Assembly (NCBI GenBank): GCA_938035525.1
Contig: CALHOI010000002.1
Span: forward strand, 1-39,116
From: an uncultured Granulosicoccaceae bacterium
GTDB taxonomy: Bacteria; Pseudomonadota; Gammaproteobacteria; Granulosicoccales; Granulosicoccaceae
DNA: 39,116 bases
Reading direction: 5' to 3'
Positions 15,125-24,030 of the stretch are shown here, in pieces (the stretch's first letter is position 1; each line of letters opens with the position of its first letter). The translations under genes were made by a program, and so were the position numbers. The notes beneath the pieces were generated by a model. The model was not told where the DNA came from, made no database searches, and saw only the letters and a program-made list of their open reading frames with translations.

Positions 15125-16105
15125 ATGAGAATGTTCGCTAGACAATTTGTTGGAACACTTGCATTAGCTTGCGTGGCCGTACCGATGGCTGTTGTTGCCG
15201 ACAGCGAATCGGTCACGCCCGCACAGCTAATGCGGGACATGTCCAACGCGCTCAAAACACTTAATTACGAAGGCAGTTTTGTGCACATCCAGAACGATAA
15301 CGTCGAGGCAATGAGCATTGCGCACTCTAACGATCCTGGTGGCGAACTCGAATACATGTTGTCGCTTAATGGCGAGGCACGTGAGGTGTATCGTAACCAC
15401 TCCTTAGTGACGTGCATTTGGCCCGGCACCGAGTCGGTGATTGTCAGTGATTCGAAAACACGCAACATGTTACCGGCAATCGATGCAGCACTTGTCAATA
15501 CAGACAGCTATGCCTTAAGCATGAGTAAGCCCGATCGTGTGGCTGGAATCGAGGCCCACGTGGTTGAAGTGATACCAAAAGACAGTCATCGATATGGGTA
15601 TCGTTTCTGGATCGATAAAGAGACCAAAATGTTGTTGCGCTCGATGCTGCTTGACGATAAAGACAAAGCGGTAGAGCAATTCATGTTCACTAACATCAGC
15701 TACCCGGAATCAATACCCGCTGAGCGTTTTGACACACCGGGCGAAAGAATCCAGGCCTACAACAAATTGACAGCGCCTAAGCCGATTATCAAGGAAGAGA
15801 AAAATCGAATTGATTTCGAAGGATTGCCAGTAGGTTACAAAGAAATCTCTGAAACTTATCAACCCATGCCAATCAACGATGGTCCGGTTAGTCACGTTAT
15901 GCTCTCTGACGGTATGGCTTCGGTGTCGGTGTACGTTGAGTACATGGACAAAGCCATGCACGATGACATGGCCATGGGAGTTTCATCCATGGGTGCAATG
16001 AATGCTTATATGCACAGTCTTGACAATGCCTTAATTACCGTCGTGGGTGAAGTCCCGGCCGCCACGGTTGAGGTCATTGCCATGTCGGTTCGACTGGTTG
16101 AGTGA
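15125..16105 (+). CDS. rseB: Periplasmic sigma-E regulator RseB (MucB)
   Basis: RseB binds the periplasmic part of RseA and shields it from cleavage; it senses mislocalised lipopolysaccharide or lipoprotein. The ATG at 15125 gives 326 residues with a clear signal peptide (MRMFARQFVGTLALACVAVP, cleavage near VVA-DS). The open frame extends 24 codons further upstream, but those residues are polar and would bury the signal peptide. The N-terminal LolA-like fold includes LNYEGSFVHIQNDNVEAM and YGYRFWIDKETKMLLRSMLL. The C-terminal domain begins near residue 220. The stop overlaps the start of rseC (GTGA). Confidence 0.93.
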   Translation: MRMFARQFVGTLALACVAVPMAVVADSESVTPAQLMRDMSNALKTLNYEGSFVHIQNDNVEAMSIAHSNDPGGELEYMLSLNGEAREVYRNHSLVTCIWPGTESVIVSDSKTRNMLPAIDAALVNTDSYALSMSKPDRVAGIEAHVVEVIPKDSHRYGYRFWIDKETKMLLRSMLLDDKDKAVEQFMFTNISYPESIPAERFDTPGERIQAYNKLTAPKPIIKEEKNRIDFEGLPVGYKEISETYQPMPINDGPVSHVMLSDGMASVSVYVEYMDKAMHDDMAMGVSSMGAMNAYMHSLDNALITVVGEVPAATVEVIAMSVRLVE

Positions 16106-16713
16106 TACGTTCCGGGGTTGTCGTCACGCTTAGTGCGACACAGCCTGAAGTCGAAACTCAAACTCCGTCGGCGCGTAACGCCACAGCATCGGCGCAATCA
16201 TCCTCCTGGTTAACCATACAACTGGATACGTTAGTTGGTTGTGGGTCATGCCGTGCGGCTGGTGGATGCGGAATCCAACTGCTACCATCGGCGAGCAAAC
16301 CCATCCAGATTCATTGCCCGTTACCTCAGCAAAGCCAGATTCGTGTTGGTGAAAAGGTCAGGGTACGTATTCCGGAACCCACCCAGGGCTGGCTGATGTT
16401 GGTACTCAAGGCCTATGGCTGGCCCACGGCTGGCATGCTCGGTGGTGCGATCACCGGCTTTTTGGCCGCAACGTTACTTAATGTTTCGCAGCATCAGGAG
16501 TTAATGAGTGTTGCGGGGTTTGCTATCGGACTTGCTGGTGGGCTACTTGCATGGGACAAAATGAATAAATCCGGGTGCCCGATACAGGCGAGCGCATTAG
16601 CGGGGGAGCCCTGCAGTGTGTTAACCGGCGAACTTTTACCGCCCCTTGAGGATATGGACCAGCAAAGCGTTGTTCGCGGTCGACACATCCTTAAACAGGA
16701 GAACAAAACATGA
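16102..16713 (+). CDS. rseC: SoxR-reducing system / sigma-E operon protein RseC (MucC)
   Basis: This 203-residue inner-membrane protein is of the RseC/MucC family. The Cys cluster CGSCRAAGGCGIQLL near residues 49-63 is the family hallmark. Two hydrophobic segments follow (about residues 108-127, AYGWPTAGMLGGAITGFLAA, and 135-152), with a Cys-containing tail (SGCPIQ). Its exact role is unresolved; family members modulate sigma-E activity and occur in the Rsx/SoxR-reducing system. It starts with GTG overlapping the rseB stop, and its own stop overlaps the mucD start (ATGA), so the three genes are translationally linked. Confidence 0.9.
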   Translation: MIRSGVVVTLSATQPEVETQTPSARNATASAQSSSWLTIQLDTLVGCGSCRAAGGCGIQLLPSASKPIQIHCPLPQQSQIRVGEKVRVRIPEPTQGWLMLVLKAYGWPTAGMLGGAITGFLAATLLNVSQHQELMSVAGFAIGLAGGLLAWDKMNKSGCPIQASALAGEPCSVLTGELLPPLEDMDQQSVVRGRHILKQENKT

Positions 16714-18104
16714 GAACAATGTTAGTCAAGACAATCGCTCTGGCGTTGATCATTTTCCCCGGCTGGGCGCTCGCGCTCAGTGGGTTACCAGATTTTACGT
16801 CGCTGGTTAAACAGAATCACGAAGCGGTAGTCAACATCAGCACGCAGCAATCGGTGAACCCCGGTAGTGACTTTCCTGGATTGGACGATCCCGATATTGA
16901 CAAGCGCATTGAAGAATATGAGCGAGACCGTGGACGTGGCCCTGGCTCACCGTTTGAAAGCAGCGGCATGGGCTCAGGCTTCATTATTTCCAGCGATGGT
17001 TTTGTATTAACCAATAACCACGTTGTTGAAGGTGCTGATGAAGTTATTGTGCGACTGCATGATCGTCGTGAGTTGCGCGCCAAAGTGGTAGGTACTGACC
17101 CTCGTTCTGATGTTGCGCTATTAAAAGTTGATGCCACAGGCTTGCCATCGGTTGCCATCGGTAACAGTGATGAGCTGGAAGTGGGCGCCTGGGTGTTGGC
17201 CATAGGATCGCCATTTGGTTTTGATTTTTCAGTGACCGCAGGTATCGTCAGTGCCACTGGCCGCGCATTGCCCAACGAAAGTTATGTGCCTTTTATACAA
17301 ACCGATGTGGCGATAAATCCTGGTAATTCCGGTGGCCCGTTGTTTAATTTAAAAGGCGAAGTCATTGGTATTAACTCACAAATTTACAGCCGCACCGGCA
17401 GTTTCATGGGGCTCTCGTTTGCCATACCCATAGAGTTGGCCATGGACGTAACCAATCAATTAAAGACAGCGGGTCGCGTATCGCGTGGCTGGCTTGGTGT
17501 GCACATTCAGGAAGTCACTCTGGATTTGGCTGAGTCGTTTGGCATGCGTACCGCTCACGGTGCGGTCGTGCGTTCCATATTGCCTGACAGTCCGGCTGCA
17601 AGGTCATCGTTGCAAGTGGGTGACGTTATCACGCACCTGGACGGCAAAAAAGTTGACAAGTCTTCCTCATTACCACCGCTGGTGGGCCGAGTGCCGGTTA
17701 ATTCTGATGCAACATTACGTGTGGTGCGCGAGGGCAAACAAATTGAAGTGGTTGTCAATATTGGCGAGCTACCTGGCCAGGAAGAGTTGGCGCAAGCCGT
17801 AAACCCGCAGCGCGGGCCAACACCCAACGCCCTGGAGCTGAACGTCGAAACCCTCGACGACGGAACACGTGAGCAACTGGGCATCGATAAGGGTGGGGTT
17901 ATTGTTAGCCGAGTCATCGCTGATGGTGCGGCAGATCTGGCCGGTGTTGAACCCGGAGATGTGCTGCTAATGGTTGATAACAAACCGGTTGATACACCGG
18001 CGCAGTTCTCGTCCGTGGTGCGTTCCCTGGGTGACGCTAAATCTGTGGCTGTGTTGGTCCAGCGCGAATCCGGGCCAGTCTTTCTGGCATTGCAGTTGAA
18101 GTAA
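16710..18104 (+). CDS. mucD: Periplasmic serine protease Do-like (MucD/DegP family)
   Basis: This 464-residue HtrA protease degrades or refolds damaged periplasmic proteins. A signal peptide (MRTMLVKTIALALIIFPGWA) is followed by a trypsin-like domain with the catalytic triad in NNHVVEG (His), SDVALLKV (Asp) and NPGNSGGPLF (Ser). Two PDZ domains follow, beginning around residues 255 (RGWLGVHIQEV) and 370. The order after rseC is the same as algU-mucA-mucB-mucC-mucD in Pseudomonas. Being inside the sigma-E operon, it is probably induced with the regulon. The ATG overlaps the rseC stop. Confidence 0.95.
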   Translation: MRTMLVKTIALALIIFPGWALALSGLPDFTSLVKQNHEAVVNISTQQSVNPGSDFPGLDDPDIDKRIEEYERDRGRGPGSPFESSGMGSGFIISSDGFVLTNNHVVEGADEVIVRLHDRRELRAKVVGTDPRSDVALLKVDATGLPSVAIGNSDELEVGAWVLAIGSPFGFDFSVTAGIVSATGRALPNESYVPFIQTDVAINPGNSGGPLFNLKGEVIGINSQIYSRTGSFMGLSFAIPIELAMDVTNQLKTAGRVSRGWLGVHIQEVTLDLAESFGMRTAHGAVVRSILPDSPAARSSLQVGDVITHLDGKKVDKSSSLPPLVGRVPVNSDATLRVVREGKQIEVVVNIGELPGQEELAQAVNPQRGPTPNALELNVETLDDGTREQLGIDKGGVIVSRVIADGAADLAGVEPGDVLLMVDNKPVDTPAQFSSVVRSLGDAKSVAVLVQRESGPVFLALQLK

Positions 18105-18111
18105 GCCACCT

Positions 18112-18375
18112 TTGGCTGACACTAAACCCATTCCCCTGACGCTGTATCGGCGTCAGGGGTGTCATTTGTGCGAAGACATGGAGCAGCAGATTGCTCAGTT
18201 GCTCGATGCGGGCTCTTTTACCCTTACTTTGGTCGATATCGACGCCGATCCAGCGCTCAAGACGCGTTTTAATGAATGGGTTCCGGTGCTATATCACGCC
18301 GATCAGGAAATTTGCCACCACTTTCTTGACCTGAACGCGCTTCGTTTGGCACAGGCAGGCTACAATACGGTTTAG
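18112..18375 (+). CDS. Glutaredoxin-family (DUF836) thiol protein
   Basis: This small 87-residue thioredoxin-fold protein begins, from a TTG start, MADTKPIPLTLYRRQGCHLC. The CHLC redox motif sits after the first strand, as in the glutaredoxin-like DUF836 family. The cis-proline loop is WVPVLYHADQE. Partners are unknown. It lies 7 bp after mucD and 80 bp before lepA, and a similar protein occupies this position in related genomes. A TTG start is inferred because no ATG or GTG lies upstream of the conserved strand. Confidence 0.85.
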   Translation: MADTKPIPLTLYRRQGCHLCEDMEQQIAQLLDAGSFTLTLVDIDADPALKTRFNEWVPVLYHADQEICHHFLDLNALRLAQAGYNTV

Positions 18376-18455
18376 CCTGCGAAATTGCAGATCCAACCCA
18401 TTCGGCACTCACGACTCTTTATTACTGCCAAGCCATTTAGTTATTAGCTTAATTC

Positions 18456-20252
18456 ATGCAGCAGAACATCCGCAATTTTTCCATTATCGCTCATATTGAT
18501 CATGGCAAATCCACGCTGGCTGATCGCTTTATACAAGTGTGCGGTGGCCTGAGCGAGCGTGAAATGTCTGAGCAAGTGCTCGATTCGATGGATATCGAGC
18601 AAGAGCGTGGCATTACCATTAAGGCGCAAGCCGTCTCGCTGGACTACACGTCGCGATCGGGAGAGGTGTATCACCTGAACTTTATCGATACCCCTGGACA
18701 CGTCGATTTTTCTTATGAAGTCTCGCGTTCCTTGTCTGCCTGTGAGGGCGCGCTGCTGGTGGTTGATGCCTCACAAGGAGTGGAAGCGCAAAGCGTAGCC
18801 AATTGCTATACCGCGATTGAGCAAGACCTTGAAGTGCTGACGGTGCTCAACAAAATCGATTTACCGGCAGCAGACCCCGATAGGGTCGTCGATGAAATAG
18901 AAGAAGTCATCGGTGTTGAAGCGCATGATGCCGTGCACGTGAGTGCCAAAACCGGCGTTGGCGTTGAAGACGTTCTGGAACAAATCGTGACTCGCATACC
19001 GGCACCGATCGGCGACAAATCGGCACCGGCAAAAGCGTTGATCATTGATTCGTGGTTCGATAACTTTGTGGGTGTCATCACGTTGGTGCGCATGGTTGAA
19101 GGCGAAATACCGCGTCGCTCTAAAATTCAGATCATGTCCACCGGTCGTACGTTTCAGGCCGATCAAGTGGGTGTTTTTACCCCAAAGCGCAAACCGCTGG
19201 ATTCGTTAAAAGCGGGTGAGGTCGGGTTTATTATCGCGGGCATCAAAGAAATTGAAGCCGCCAGAGTAGGCGATACCATTACCTTGGCGTCATCACCAGC
19301 AGCAGAACCCCTGCCTGGTTTTAAAGAAGTTCAGCCACGCGTATTCGCTGGTATGTACCCAATCGATGCCGATGACTACGAAGCCTTTCGTGAGGCGCTG
19401 CAAAAACTACGTCTCAATGACGCAGCCTTACATTTCGAACCCGAAACCTCCACCGCGCTTGGTTTTGGTTTTCGGTGTGGCTTTTTGGGTATGTTGCACA
19501 TGGAAATTGTGCAAGAGCGATTAGAACGCGAATACAACCTGGACTTAATCACCACAGCGCCAACCGTGGTATACGAAATTGTTGGCACCAAGGGTGAGAT
19601 CACTTATATCCATAACCCGTCGGGTTTACCCACGGTGAATAACATTGCCGAAATTCGTGAGCCGATTATTCAAGCCAACATTTTATTGCCGCAAGACTTT
19701 GTTGGCGACGTTATCAAGTTGTGTGTCGAGAAACGCGGTGTACAGATCAACATGCAATACCTTGGGCGACAGGTTTCACTGGCCTACGAGCTGCCATTGA
19801 GTGAGGTGGTGCTGGACTTTTTTGATCGGCTTAAGTCGGTCAGTAAAGGTTATGCCTCGTTCGACTACGAGTTCAAACGTTTTCAGGCATCCGATCTGGT
19901 TAAGGTGGATATATTAATCAATGGCGAAAAAGTGGATGCCCTGGCCAGTATTATTCACAAAGATCGTTCACAGTCGCGTGGTCGTGAGCTGGCTGAGAAA
20001 ATGAAAGAAATTATTCCGCGGCAAATGTTTGAGGTTGCAGTACAAGCGGCAATTGGCTCGCATATTATTGCGCGCTCCAGCATCAAAGCCTTGCGTAAAA
20101 ACGTCACAGCCAAATGTTATGGTGGCGATGTATCGCGCAAGCGTAAGTTATTGGAAAAACAAAAAGCCGGTAAGCGCCGCATGAAGCAGGTTGGCCGGGT
20201 TGAAATTCCGCAAGAGGCCTTTTTAGCCGTGCTGCAGGTGGATAGAAAATGA
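18456..20252 (+). CDS. lepA: Elongation factor 4 (LepA)
   Basis: This 598-residue translational GTPase is implicated in 30S biogenesis and in rescuing stalled or mistranslocated ribosomes. The G motifs are intact: G1 [10 protein letters not shown]2 in [10 protein letters not shown]3 DTPGHVDF, G4 NKID. The LepA-specific C-terminal domain is present, including [20 protein letters not shown] and [15 protein letters not shown]. The length equals the family norm (about 599). The preceding 80-bp gap shows no clear promoter. Its last bases overlap the lepB start (ATGA), the conserved lepA-lepB pair. Confidence 0.98.
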   Translation: MQQNIRNFSIIAHIDHGKSTLADRFIQVCGGLSEREMSEQVLDSMDIEQERGITIKAQAVSLDYTSRSGEVYHLNFIDTPGHVDFSYEVSRSLSACEGALLVVDASQGVEAQSVANCYTAIEQDLEVLTVLNKIDLPAADPDRVVDEIEEVIGVEAHDAVHVSAKTGVGVEDVLEQIVTRIPAPIGDKSAPAKALIIDSWFDNFVGVITLVRMVEGEIPRRSKIQIMSTGRTFQADQVGVFTPKRKPLDSLKAGEVGFIIAGIKEIEAARVGDTITLASSPAAEPLPGFKEVQPRVFAGMYPIDADDYEAFREALQKLRLNDAALHFEPETSTALGFGFRCGFLGMLHMEIVQERLEREYNLDLITTAPTVVYEIVGTKGEITYIHNPSGLPTVNNIAEIREPIIQANILLPQDFVGDVIKLCVEKRGVQINMQYLGRQVSLAYELPLSEVVLDFFDRLKSVSKGYASFDYEFKRFQASDLVKVDILINGEKVDALASIIHKDRSQSRGRELAEKMKEIIPRQMFEVAVQAAIGSHIIARSSIKALRKNVTAKCYGGDVSRKRKLLEKQKAGKRRMKQVGRVEIPQEAFLAVLQVDRK

Positions 20253-21067
20253 ATTTCCCCTTAATTCTGGTTGCTATTACAGCGCTAACGGGCATTTACT
20301 GGTTAATTGATTCGTTGTTTTTCGCGCGCAAGCGAGAGGGTGAAGAACCACTGATGGTGGAGTACGCGCGCTCGTTTTTTCCGGTGCTGTTTATTGTGCT
20401 GGTGTTGCGCTCATTCCTTTTTGAGCCATTTCGCATCCCCAGTGGTTCAATGATTCCCACACTGCTGGTGGGTGATTTTATTCTGGTCAGTAAATTCAGT
20501 TATGGGGTACGCCTGCCGGTTATTCACACCAAAATTCTCGATACTGGAAAGCCGGAGAACGGTGATGTTGCGGTATTCCGGTTCCCGGACAACCCGAATG
20601 TTGACTACATCAAACGCGTGGTGGGTATTCCGGGGGACAAAATTACCCTGCGGGGCAAAAAGCTGTTGATAAATGGTGAGCCGGTCGACTATTCGGCTAA
20701 CGAAGCTTATGTGATGCCTGGAACGGACGATATTACGGAAGGTGCAGCTGTGCTTAGCGAAACGCTAGGTGAAGAGGCACACGAAATATTGGTCTTCGAC
20801 AGTGGTCGCGGAATGCCGTTTCCCAGCAGAAATTTAGGCATTACAGATAGCGATGTGGTTGTTGACGATACCGGGTCTATCACCGAATACAGCGTAACCG
20901 TACCCGAGGGTATGTATTTTATGCTCGGCGATAATCGTGACAACAGTAACGACAGTCGCTTCTGGGGCTTCGTTCCTGAAGCCAACCTGGTTGGAAAGGC
21001 CAAATACATCTGGATGCACTGGAATAAAGGCATCTTATGGAGCCGACTAGGAGACCGAATCCAATGA
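20249..21067 (+). CDS. lepB: Signal peptidase I
   Basis: This 272-residue enzyme removes signal peptides from secreted proteins at the outer face of the inner membrane. Two N-terminal membrane segments (about residues 3-22 and 45-62) precede box B ([12 protein letters not shown], catalytic Ser) and box D ([13 protein letters not shown], catalytic Lys). Box E is [16 protein letters not shown]. It overlaps lepA upstream and the DUF4845 gene downstream, each by 4 bp. The protein is slightly shorter than E. coli LepB (324), as in Pseudomonas. Confidence 0.97.
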   Translation: MNFPLILVAITALTGIYWLIDSLFFARKREGEEPLMVEYARSFFPVLFIVLVLRSFLFEPFRIPSGSMIPTLLVGDFILVSKFSYGVRLPVIHTKILDTGKPENGDVAVFRFPDNPNVDYIKRVVGIPGDKITLRGKKLLINGEPVDYSANEAYVMPGTDDITEGAAVLSETLGEEAHEILVFDSGRGMPFPSRNLGITDSDVVVDDTGSITEYSVTVPEGMYFMLGDNRDNSNDSRFWGFVPEANLVGKAKYIWMHWNKGILWSRLGDRIQ

Positions 21068-21480
21068 GCGATTCAGCAGTAAAAGTAGTACCTTCAGTTC
21101 TATCGCGTCGATTAGCGTCGAAGCAGACGGGCATGTCTTTTATAGGTGTGTTTTGTCTGGTTGGGCTATTGGCCTTTGTTGGATTGTTCGCATTCAAAGT
21201 TGTACCCGGTTATGTTGAATTCATGACTGTGTCAAAAATTGCGGATGATACACAAGCCAACGCTGATCTGATGCGAGCTCCTAAAAGTAAGGTTATGGCC
21301 TCTATCAATACGGCCTATCGCCACAATAATTTGTGGGACCTGAAACCCGAAGACACCATCAAGCTAACCAAAGACGGCGCTAAAGGCTATCAAGTTGAAG
21401 TAGACTACGAAAAACGCGCTAATCTACTGAGCAACATCTATGTTGTCACGTCTTTCAAAAAGGTTGCAGGCGAGAAGTAA
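21064..21480 (+). CDS. DUF4845 membrane-anchored protein
   Basis: This 138-residue protein has a short cytoplasmic N-terminus, one membrane segment (about residues 23-45, MSFIGVFCLVGLLAFVGLFA) and a periplasmic domain. It matches the DUF4845 family, regularly encoded between lepB and rnc in gammaproteobacteria. No function is established. The ATG at 21064 overlaps the lepB stop; a start nine codons earlier is possible but lies inside lepB. The periplasmic part has the pattern WDLKPEDTIKLTKDGAKGYQ. Confidence 0.85.
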   Translation: MSDSAVKVVPSVLSRRLASKQTGMSFIGVFCLVGLLAFVGLFAFKVVPGYVEFMTVSKIADDTQANADLMRAPKSKVMASINTAYRHNNLWDLKPEDTIKLTKDGAKGYQVEVDYEKRANLLSNIYVVTSFKKVAGEK

Positions 21481-21499
21481 TGCTTAAAGATGAGGCAGG

Positions 21500-22189
21500 T
21501 TGTCATTGAACGAGCTGCCTCGTCTTTATAAACGTTTAGGCTACGAATTCAAAGACGAATCCCTCGTCGAAGAAGCCTTATCACACCGCTCGGTTGGCAA
21601 CATCAATTACGAGCGCCTGGAATACCTTGGCGACTCGTTACTCAACTTTGTTATCGCCGACGTTATTCACGAAAAACACCCTGAGTTAAACGAAGGTGCC
21701 CTGAGTCGGCTGCGTGCGTCCTTGGTGCGCGGATCCACATTGGCGATGATCGCCCGTGAATTGGAGCTGGGTGAATTTCTTCGCATGGGCACAGGAGAGC
21801 TGCGCAGTGGTGGGTTCAATAGAGATTCCACTTTGGCAGATCTGGTTGAATCACTGATTGGTGCAACCTATCGCGACGCTGATTTTTTTACCGCCAGAGA
21901 CCTTGTTCTAAGGTTGTTTGCCGAGCGCTTGAATAACATTACCCCGGCAGAAGAGCTCAAAGACCCGAAAACCCGATTGCAGGAGTTGCTGCAGGGACGG
22001 GGGCTGGAACGTCCTGTTTACAGTGTGGTGAAAACAGAAGGAAAATCCCACGAGTTGGCCTTCACAGTTAACTGTCAAATTAGCGCTTACGATGTCAACG
22101 TGAGTGCAGTAGCCAGCAGTCGTCGAAAGGCGGAGCAAACGGCTGCCGCCGAGATATTAGATCAAGCCTCGGTACTGCTTCCACAGTAA
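21500..22189 (+). CDS. rnc: Ribonuclease III
   Basis: RNase III cuts double-stranded RNA, processing rRNA precursors and regulatory duplexes. The 229-residue protein has the nuclease signature ERLEYLGDSLLNFVIADV, second acidic site residues in TLADLVESLIGATYRD, and a C-terminal dsRNA-binding domain beginning at DPKTRLQELLQGRG and ending SSRRKAEQTAAAEI. The start is TTG (21500) with GAGGCAGG just upstream, giving MSLNELPRLYKRLGYEF, aligned with E. coli Rnc. It is 19 bp after the DUF4845 gene and 59 bp before era. Confidence 0.97.
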   Translation: MSLNELPRLYKRLGYEFKDESLVEEALSHRSVGNINYERLEYLGDSLLNFVIADVIHEKHPELNEGALSRLRASLVRGSTLAMIARELELGEFLRMGTGELRSGGFNRDSTLADLVESLIGATYRDADFFTARDLVLRLFAERLNNITPAEELKDPKTRLQELLQGRGLERPVYSVVKTEGKSHELAFTVNCQISAYDVNVSAVASSRRKAEQTAAAEILDQASVLLPQ

Positions 22190-22248
22190 GCGGCGCGAAA
22201 GGCTGTGCAAATGCCACAGATTTTGTGGTCAGTTGTTACACTGTCGGC

Positions 22249-23172
22249 ATGACAGACACCAGTAACAATCACAGCAGTGATTCCCAAACCCATTGCGGCA
22301 CCATTGCCATAGTTGGCAGACCCAATGTGGGAAAGTCGACATTGCTGAATCGCTTGATTGGCCAAAAGCTCAGTATCACAGCGCACAAGCCGCAAACCAC
22401 TCGTCACAGCATTATCGGCATTAAAACCGAAGGCAGCGTTCAGATTATTTATGTGGATACGCCGGGTATTCATGTTGATGGTAAACGTGCGCTTAATCAG
22501 GTGCTTAATAAAACAGCCTCATCATCGTTGCATGATGTTGATGCGGTATTAATGCTGGTGCAGGCCATGGTCTGGAACGATGACGACAAACGCACTTATG
22601 ATTTAGTTAGCAATGCGGGAACACCATTTTATATTGTGGTTAATAAAATCGATACGGTAAAAAACAAATCCGAATTGCTCCCGTACTTAACCCAGCTGCC
22701 CAGCCATGAGAACTTGCAGGATGTTTTGCTCATTGGTGCGCGATCAGGTGATGGTGTGTCCGAACTGGAATCCAGCGTTATTAAGCATATGCCGGTGGCA
22801 CCGTTTCAATTTGGTGAAGACGATTTAACCGATCGCTCATCGCGCTTTTTGGCATCAGAAGCCGTTCGCGAGCAACTGACCCGATTTTTATCTGCTGAAT
22901 TGCCGTATGCCTTAACCGTGGAAATTGAGCAATTTGAAGAGTCGCCAGAATTGTTGCGCATAGGAGCAGTTATTTGGGTAGAGAGAAACTCTCAAAAAGG
23001 CATCATTATTGGCAAAGGTGGCGAGCGTTTAAAAGAAGTAGGTTCGCGCGCGCGTAAGTCAATGGAAGTGTTATTTGATAACAAAGTGTTTTTACAACTT
23101 TGGGTCAGGGTCAAGGAAGGCTGGGCTGATGACGAGCGCGCGTTGCGGTCGCTTGGTTATGAAAAACCGTGA
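22249..23172 (+). CDS. era: GTPase Era
   Basis: Era binds the 3' end of 16S rRNA and couples 30S maturation to growth. The 307-residue protein has G1 (GRPNVGKST), G3 (DTPGIH) and G4 (NKID), and a C-terminal KH domain with KGIIIGKGGERLKEVGSRAR. The ATG at 22249 is favoured; a GTG eight codons upstream is open too. The TGA stop overlaps a GTG that begins the first of two six-codon frames leading to recO, inside a 17-bp tandem repeat. The rnc-era-recO order is typical. Confidence 0.97.
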   Translation: MTDTSNNHSSDSQTHCGTIAIVGRPNVGKSTLLNRLIGQKLSITAHKPQTTRHSIIGIKTEGSVQIIYVDTPGIHVDGKRALNQVLNKTASSSLHDVDAVLMLVQAMVWNDDDKRTYDLVSNAGTPFYIVVNKIDTVKNKSELLPYLTQLPSHENLQDVLLIGARSGDGVSELESSVIKHMPVAPFQFGEDDLTDRSSRFLASEAVREQLTRFLSAELPYALTVEIEQFEESPELLRIGAVIWVERNSQKGIIIGKGGERLKEVGSRARKSMEVLFDNKVFLQLWVRVKEGWADDERALRSLGYEKP

Positions 23173-23206
23173 GTTATGAAAAACCATGAGTTATGAAAAA
23201 CCATGA
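23156..23206 (+). repeat. 17-bp tandem repeat (three units) across the era/recO junction
   Basis: Units 23156-23172 (GTTATGAAAAACCGTGA), 23173-23189 and 23190-23206 (both GTTATGAAAAACCATGA) are contiguous. The first holds the end of era and the last ends on the recO start codon. Each unit ends in GTGA or ATGA, so stop and start overlap at every boundary. The frames GTG at 23169 and ATG at 23186 each encode MSYEKP. Confidence 0.95.
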
Positions 23207-24030
23207 GTGAAGCTGTCTCACTAGAGGCGGGTTACCTATTGCATTATACCCAGTATGGTGATGCCAACTTTATTGTTGATTTTTTTTCACTGAATCACGG
23301 TCGCGTATCATTATTGGCAAAAGGCGCGCGATCATCCAAGCCGCGCACACGAGCTTTGTATCAGCCATTTCAACCTTTATTGGTCTCGTGGTGGGGAGAA
23401 CACGAGCTTCGCACCTTAACCGGCATAGAAGAAAGCGGCAAAGCGCTGGTATTGCAAGGCAAGGCATTACCGTGTGGCTATTACTTAAACGAAATCATGA
23501 TTCGTTTGCTGGCCAAAGACCAGCCCTACCAAAATCTGTTTGCCCATTACGCGCTAAGCTTGTCCGAGTTAGCAGCAAATGAAGACACACCCGAGCCGGT
23601 GTTACGGCGCTTTGAAGTACAGTTACTCGACACCCTGGGGTTATTGCCAGACTTTGCGCACTGCCGAAACGATGGTGAAAGCCTGCAAGCTGATGAGCAC
23701 TATTTGTTTTATCCCGGTTCATCACAGGCCGTGCTGGTACCCCAGGAAGATAAACATATCGCTATTCCAAAGAAGCAGCAGCCCGAAGCCGTGTTCCACC
23801 CCGATGGCGAAACCCTGGATGTTGGTGTGCCGCTCAGTGGTCGCACCTTATTGGCTTTGGCTGAATTTGATATTGATGATGCGTCAGTACTAAAAGAAAT
23901 AAAACCGCTCATGCGACGTTTGTTGCAAGCACATTTGGGCGATAAGCCACTGAACAGTCGCGAGCTTTTTAGTTCGCTAACACCGCCACCTCCACCGACA
24001 ACCGCTGGCAGCACTGAAGGTGATACGTGA
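23203..24030 (+). CDS. recO: DNA repair protein RecO
   Basis: RecO binds SSB and, with RecR, helps load RecA at gaps; recR is encoded elsewhere in this window. The 275-residue protein has the N-terminal OB-fold (LLHYTQYGDANFIVDFFSLN, then GRVSLLAKGARSSK) and the helical region including RRFEVQLLDTLGLLPD. A long Pro/Thr-rich tail ends the protein. The ATG at 23203 overlaps the second of two small upstream frames. Its end overlaps the following DUF455 gene (GTGA), suggesting coupled translation. Confidence 0.93.
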   Translation: MSEAVSLEAGYLLHYTQYGDANFIVDFFSLNHGRVSLLAKGARSSKPRTRALYQPFQPLLVSWWGEHELRTLTGIEESGKALVLQGKALPCGYYLNEIMIRLLAKDQPYQNLFAHYALSLSELAANEDTPEPVLRRFEVQLLDTLGLLPDFAHCRNDGESLQADEHYLFYPGSSQAVLVPQEDKHIAIPKKQQPEAVFHPDGETLDVGVPLSGRTLLALAEFDIDDASVLKEIKPLMRRLLQAHLGDKPLNSRELFSSLTPPPPPTTAGSTEGDT

